A DNA stretch of 10,118 bases from an uncultured Bacteroides sp. (GTDB lineage Bacteria; Bacteroidota; Bacteroidia; Bacteroidales; Bacteroidaceae), in assembly GCA_934716785.1 (NCBI GenBank), contig CAKUYM010000148.1, positions 1 through 10,118 of the forward strand, in the 5' to 3' direction. The notes beneath the pieces were generated by a model. The model did not search any database. It was not told where the DNA came from and saw only the letters and a program-made list of their open reading frames with translations. Both the position numbers and the translations under genes were made by a program. Below, piece by piece: positions 7,009 through 10,118 of this stretch (the first letter of the stretch is position 1; each line of letters starts with the position of its first letter).

Positions 7009-7053
7009 CCGCATACAGTCACATCCATGTGTACCATGACCCTTTGGGGTTGA
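6994..7053 (+). CDS. thrL: Threonine operon leader peptide (19 residues)
   Basis: This short reading frame encodes MMKYYPHTVTSMCTMTLWG and ends at TGA 7051-7053. Four of 19 residues are threonine (positions 8, 10, 14 and 16), with Met at 12 and 15 as well; both amino acids derive from homoserine. It begins about 30 bases after the probable transcription start and lies 135 bases before thrA. Its codons 4-6 form the 5' arm of a terminator-like hairpin whose 3' arm starts just after the stop codon. This is the layout of an attenuation leader, functionally like enterobacterial ThrL although the sequence is unrelated. A ribosome stalled at Thr8 or Thr10 would cover the 5' arm and let transcription continue into thrA; with ample charged tRNA-Thr the ribosome would pass on and the hairpin could form (inference). 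Two adjacent ATG codons make the exact start uncertain by one residue. Confidence 0.72.
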   Translation: MMKYYPHTVTSMCTMTLWG

Positions 7054-7065
7054 GGGATAGTTTTT
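7004..7065 (+). terminator. Attenuator (conditional intrinsic terminator) upstream of thrA
   Basis: The 5' arm ACTATCC (7004-7010) pairs perfectly with GGATAGT (7055-7061), which runs directly into a T5 tract (7061-7065). The 44-base interior can fold further: ACCC/GGGT (7039-7042 with 7047-7050, loop TTTG) and CACA/TGTG around 7020-7031. A shorter option, CCCT (7040-7043) with AGGG (7053-7056), would also end close to the T tract. The position at the end of a Thr-rich leader frame supports attenuation. The stem is only 7 bp and the loop is long, so termination efficiency is uncertain. Confidence 0.55.
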
Positions 7066-7074
7066 GTGTATCTA

Positions 7075-7099
7075 CGTGATTCACGCTTGTGTAACAAGC
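7075..7099 (+). other. Two adjacent small hairpins in the thrA 5' leader
   Basis: CGTG-ATT-CACG (7075-7085) and GCTTGT-GTA-ACAAGC (7085-7099) are perfect stems of 4 and 6 bp sharing one base. They lie just beyond the attenuator and are followed by AT-rich sequence with repeated TTCAATT (7103-7118) but no proper T-run, so they do not look like terminators. The motif TTGTGTA occurs both at 7064-7070 and 7088-7094. The rest of the spacer, 7100-7188, shows no further gene or Shine-Dalgarno sequence. Confidence 0.4.
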
Positions 7100-7188
7100 A
7101 AAATTCAATTTCAATTTTATTCGTAAACAACCAATCGTTCTGTAATAACCATACATACACAGGACATTGCATTTAAATAAGTATCTTC

Positions 7189-9624
7189 ATGAAAGTAATG
7201 AAATTCGGCGGAACGTCCGTAGGTTCCGTGAACAGCATTTTAAGCGTAAAGAGAATCGTAGAGTCGGTCAATGAACCGGTAATTGTAGTTGTTTCCGCAT
7301 TGGGAGGCATCACAGACAAATTGATAAAAACATCGAAAATGGCGGCAGCGGGAGATTCTGCCTATGAAGGCGAGTTCCGCGAAATCGTTTATCGTCATGT
7401 GGAGATGATCAAGGAGGTGATTCCTGCCGGAGAAAAGCAGACATCGTTGCAACGTCGGATTGGCGAACTGTTGAATGAACTGAAAGACATTTTTCAGGGA
7501 ATCTTCCTGATAAAAGACCTTTCTCCGAAGACATCGGATACCATTGTCAGCTATGGAGAACGCCTTTCGTCCATAATCGTTGCCGAGCTGATAGAGGGAG
7601 CCGAGTGGTTTGATTCACGCACTTTCATCAAGACGGAAAGGAAGCACAACAAGCATGTGATTGACGCCGACCTGACGAATAAGTTGGTGAGAGAAACGTT
7701 TAGCTCCATCCCCAAAGTGGCGCTGGTGCCGGGATTCATCTCCTCGGACAAGACAACGGGCGAAGTGACCAACCTCGGTCGGGGCGGATCGGATTATACC
7801 GCAGCCATCATTGCAGCAGCACTTGATGCGGAAACATTGGAAATATGGACAGATGTGGATGGCTTTATGACTGCCGACCCGCGTGTGATTTCAACGGCAT
7901 ACACCATCACGGAACTTAGCTATGTGGAAGCGACCGAACTTTGTAACTTCGGTGCGAAGGTGGTCTATCCGCCGACCATCTATCCGGTGTGTCACAAGAA
8001 TATACCTATCTTGATAAAGAATACATTCAATCCCGATGGCGTGGGGACTATCATCAAACAGGAGGTCTCCAATCCGCAGTGCAAAGCTATCAAAGGTATC
8101 TCTTCCATCAACGATACGAGTCTGATTACCGTTCAAGGTCTTGGTATGGTGGGTGTAATCGGTGTCAACTACCGCATCTTCAAGGCATTGGCAAAGAACG
8201 GAATCAGTGTGTTCCTCGTATCTCAGGCTTCATCAGAGAACAGCACTTCCATCGGTGTGCGCAATGCCGATGCCGACTTGGCTTGCGAAGTGCTGAACGA
8301 GGAATTTGCCAAGGAAATCGAGATGGGAGAAATCTCTCCGATTCTTGCGGAAAGAAACTTGGCTACGGTTGCCATCGTAGGCGAGAACATGAAACATACG
8401 CCGGGCATTGCAGGTAAACTTTTCGGTACGTTGGGACGCAACGGTATCAATGTAATCGCCTGCGCACAAGGTGCTTCGGAAACCAATATCTCTTTTGTCG
8501 TCGATTCCAAATCCTTGCGCAAATCACTGAACGTAATCCACGACTCTTTCTTCTTGTCCGAATATCAGGTGTTGAATCTCTTTATCTGTGGCATCGGTAC
8601 GGTGGGCGGAAGCTTGGTAGAGCAGATCCGCTGCCAGCAGCAGAAACTGATGATAGAGAACGGGCTGAAACTTCATGTAGTGGGAATCATTGATGCGAGT
8701 AAGGCGATGTTCAGCCGTGAGGGATTCGATCTTTCCAACTTCCGCCAAGAACTGAAGGAAAAAGGCAAAGACAGTAACCTGAAAACCATCCACGATGAGA
8801 TAATCGGAATGAATATCTTTAATTCCGTATTTGTAGACTGCACGGCAAGTCCTGACATTGCATCGCTCTACAAAGACTTGTTGGAACATAACGTATCCGT
8901 TGTAGCCGCCAATAAGATTGCCGCTTCTTCGGCTTACGAGAATTATCGCGAACTGAAAACGATAGCGCGCCAACGTGGTGTGAAGTTCCTGTTCGAGACA
9001 AACGTAGGCGCGGGTCTTCCGATTATCAATACTATCAATGACTTGATTCATAGTGGTGACAAGATTCTGAAAATCGAAGCCGTACTTTCGGGCACGTTGA
9101 ACTATATCTTCAACAAAATCAGTGCCGACATACCTTTCAGCCGTACGATCAAGATGGCGCAGGAAGAGCGCTATTCCGAACCCGATCCGCGTATCGACCT
9201 TAGCGGCAAGGACGTAATCCGCAAGTTGGTGATTCTCGCACGCGAAGCCGGATACCGCATCGAACAGGAAGACGTGGAGAAGAACCTCTTCGTTCCGAAC
9301 GACTTCTTCGAAGGTTCTTTGGAAGACTTCTGGAAACGTGTTCCGAGCCTTGATGCCGACTTTGAAGCTCGCCGTAAAGTACTGGAAAAAGAGAATAAGC
9401 ACTGGCGTTTCGTTGCCAAATTGGAGAATGGGAAAGCCTCTGTCGGTCTGCAGGAAGTGGGTGCCAACCATCCTTTCTACGGCTTGGAAGGTAGCAACAA
9501 CATCATCCTGCTGACTACGGAACGTTATAAAGAATATCCGATGATGATTCAGGGATACGGTGCCGGTGCCGGTGTGACTGCCGCCGGAGTATTTGCCGAT
9601 ATTATGAGCATCGCAAATGTTTAA
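7189..9624 (+). CDS. thrA: Bifunctional aspartokinase I / homoserine dehydrogenase I (ThrA)
   Basis: This 811-residue fusion enzyme catalyses the first and third steps from aspartate towards threonine and methionine: phosphorylation of aspartate, and NAD(P)H reduction of aspartate semialdehyde to homoserine. The aspartokinase domain (1 to about 290) starts with KFGGTSVG (5-12) and has NLGRGGSDYTAA (195-206) and WTDVDGFMTADPR (220-232). Tandem ACT regulatory domains follow at about 310-455 (VSQASSENSTSIGV, 344-357; GAKVVYPPTIYP precedes them). The dehydrogenase domain begins near 462 with the nucleotide-binding GIGTVGGS (468-475). It continues with VAANKIA (573-579, catalytic-type lysine K576), SGTLNYIF (634-641) and YSEPDPRIDLSGKDVIRKL (662-680). 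The length equals that of E. coli ThrA. Feedback inhibition by threonine is usual for the family but was not checked here. The ATG at 7189 opens the standard MKVMKFGG start. It is the first structural gene of the operon and is six bases from the next gene. Confidence 0.98.
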   Translation: MKVMKFGGTSVGSVNSILSVKRIVESVNEPVIVVVSALGGITDKLIKTSKMAAAGDSAYEGEFREIVYRHVEMIKEVIPAGEKQTSLQRRIGELLNELKDIFQGIFLIKDLSPKTSDTIVSYGERLSSIIVAELIEGAEWFDSRTFIKTERKHNKHVIDADLTNKLVRETFSSIPKVALVPGFISSDKTTGEVTNLGRGGSDYTAAIIAAALDAETLEIWTDVDGFMTADPRVISTAYTITELSYVEATELCNFGAKVVYPPTIYPVCHKNIPILIKNTFNPDGVGTIIKQEVSNPQCKAIKGISSINDTSLITVQGLGMVGVIGVNYRIFKALAKNGISVFLVSQASSENSTSIGVRNADADLACEVLNEEFAKEIEMGEISPILAERNLATVAIVGENMKHTPGIAGKLFGTLGRNGINVIACAQGASETNISFVVDSKSLRKSLNVIHDSFFLSEYQVLNLFICGIGTVGGSLVEQIRCQQQKLMIENGLKLHVVGIIDASKAMFSREGFDLSNFRQELKEKGKDSNLKTIHDEIIGMNIFNSVFVDCTASPDIASLYKDLLEHNVSVVAANKIAASSAYENYRELKTIARQRGVKFLFETNVGAGLPIINTINDLIHSGDKILKIEAVLSGTLNYIFNKISADIPFSRTIKMAQEERYSEPDPRIDLSGKDVIRKLVILAREAGYRIEQEDVEKNLFVPNDFFEGSLEDFWKRVPSLDADFEARRKVLEKENKHWRFVAKLENGKASVGLQEVGANHPFYGLEGSNNIILLTTERYKEYPMMIQGYGAGAGVTAAGVFADIMSIANV

Positions 9625-9630
9625 TGCCTT

Positions 9631-10118
9631 ATGAAACATATTATCATATTAGGAGACGGAATGGCCGATTGGCCGGTGAAGTCATTGGGAGACAAGACGC
9701 TCCTGCAATATGCAAAGACGCCTTATATGGATAAATTGGCCCGTATGGGACGCGTGGGACGGTTGCACACCGTAGCCGATGGTTTCCATCCGGGCAGCGA
9801 GGTGGCCAATATGTCCGTTCTGGGGTATGACCTCCCGAAAGTATATGAAGGTCGCGGACCGTTGGAAGCCGCCAGCATCGGCATAGACCTGCAGCCGGGT
9901 GAGATGGCGATGCGCTGTAACCTGATTTGTATCGAGGGAGATATATTGAAAAACCACTCTTCGGGGCATATCTCGAAGGAAGAGGCTGATGTGCTGATCC
10001 GCTACCTGCAAGAGAAATTGGGCGATGATCGCGTGCGTTTCCATACGGGAGTTCAGTACCGCCACTTGTTGGTTATCAAAGGCGGAAACAAGCATTTGGA
10101 TTGCACCCCGCCACACGA
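9631..10118 (+). CDS. Cofactor-independent phosphoglycerate mutase homologue (ApgM family), possible homoserine kinase analogue; 3' end beyond the window
   Basis: The first 162 codons are visible and belong to the alkaline-phosphatase superfamily branch of archaeal-type phosphoglycerate mutases. MKHIIILGDGMADWP (1-15) carries the metal-binding Asp9. HPGSEVANMSVLGYD (53-67) carries the expected phospho-acceptor Ser56. YEGRGPLEAASIGI (72-85) and the CNLI/HSSGHIS region (96-115) follow. By homology it would interconvert 2- and 3-phosphoglycerate. However, it starts six bases after thrA, where homoserine kinase (thrB) is expected. ApgM-type proteins in threonine operons of Bacteroidetes have, to my knowledge, been predicted to be functional analogues of homoserine kinase. 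I regard homoserine phosphorylation as the more likely role here (inference from context); the family call itself is firm. A threonine synthase gene would be expected just beyond the right edge. Confidence 0.9.
   Translation, partial: MKHIIILGDGMADWPVKSLGDKTLLQYAKTPYMDKLARMGRVGRLHTVADGFHPGSEVANMSVLGYDLPKVYEGRGPLEAASIGIDLQPGEMAMRCNLICIEGDILKNHSSGHISKEEADVLIRYLQEKLGDDRVRFHTGVQYRHLLVIKGGNKHLDCTPPH

Noticed and set aside
8524..9639. A 371-codon open frame on the minus strand opposite thrA.
   Set aside because: It lies entirely antisense to the well-supported homoserine dehydrogenase region of ThrA, has no recognisable domain and no promoter, and is explained by codon bias of the sense gene.

Overview
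The window looks like a chromosomal segment of a Bacteroides species (Bacteroidota). Three lines of evidence support this. Several intergenic regions carry the Bacteroides sigma-factor signature (-33 TTTG/TTG and -7 TAnnTTTG). Most genes lack a Shine-Dalgarno sequence. The gene families and their order also fit what I recall of Bacteroides genomes. The species cannot be fixed from sequence reading alone. Nothing points to a phage, an insertion sequence, CRISPR or RNA genes; this is mostly core metabolism with an accessory-looking transport module on the left.

Left part, minus strand (1-6786). A TonB-dependent outer-membrane receptor runs off the left edge (1-1839). Its own promoter region contains a near-perfect 22-bp dyad (1892-1913). 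Upstream of it are a LuxR/NarL-type regulator (1931-2545) whose receiver domain looks degenerate and whose linker is rich in histidine, a COG2509-type FAD-dependent dehydrogenase (2559-4199), and the DNA repair ATPase RadA (4250-5617). These three genes are closely spaced (13 and 50 bp) and probably share the radA promoter (5670-5701). A cytoplasmic type I asparaginase, ansA (5749-6786), follows with its own promoter region.

Right part, plus strand (6787-10118). A roughly 400-base region separates ansA from the divergent threonine operon. It holds a -7 box, a previously unlisted 19-residue leader peptide with four threonines (6994-7053), and a terminator-like hairpin whose 5' arm lies inside the leader reading frame. 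This is the architecture of a transcription attenuator. The operon itself starts with thrA, a fused aspartokinase/homoserine dehydrogenase (7189-9624). Six bases later comes an ApgM-type phosphoglycerate mutase homologue (9631 to the right edge), which in this setting is a good candidate for the missing homoserine kinase step. Asparaginase makes aspartate, the substrate of ThrA, so the two divergent units are metabolically connected.

The main points worth a second look are the threonine attenuator with its competing ATAGT/ACTAT modules, the ApgM homologue in the homoserine kinase position, heptamer repeat arrays embedded in frame inside the FAD dehydrogenase, a 9-bp tandem repeat in the radA/FAD spacer, and the histidine-rich pseudo-receiver regulator beside the TonB-dependent receptor.
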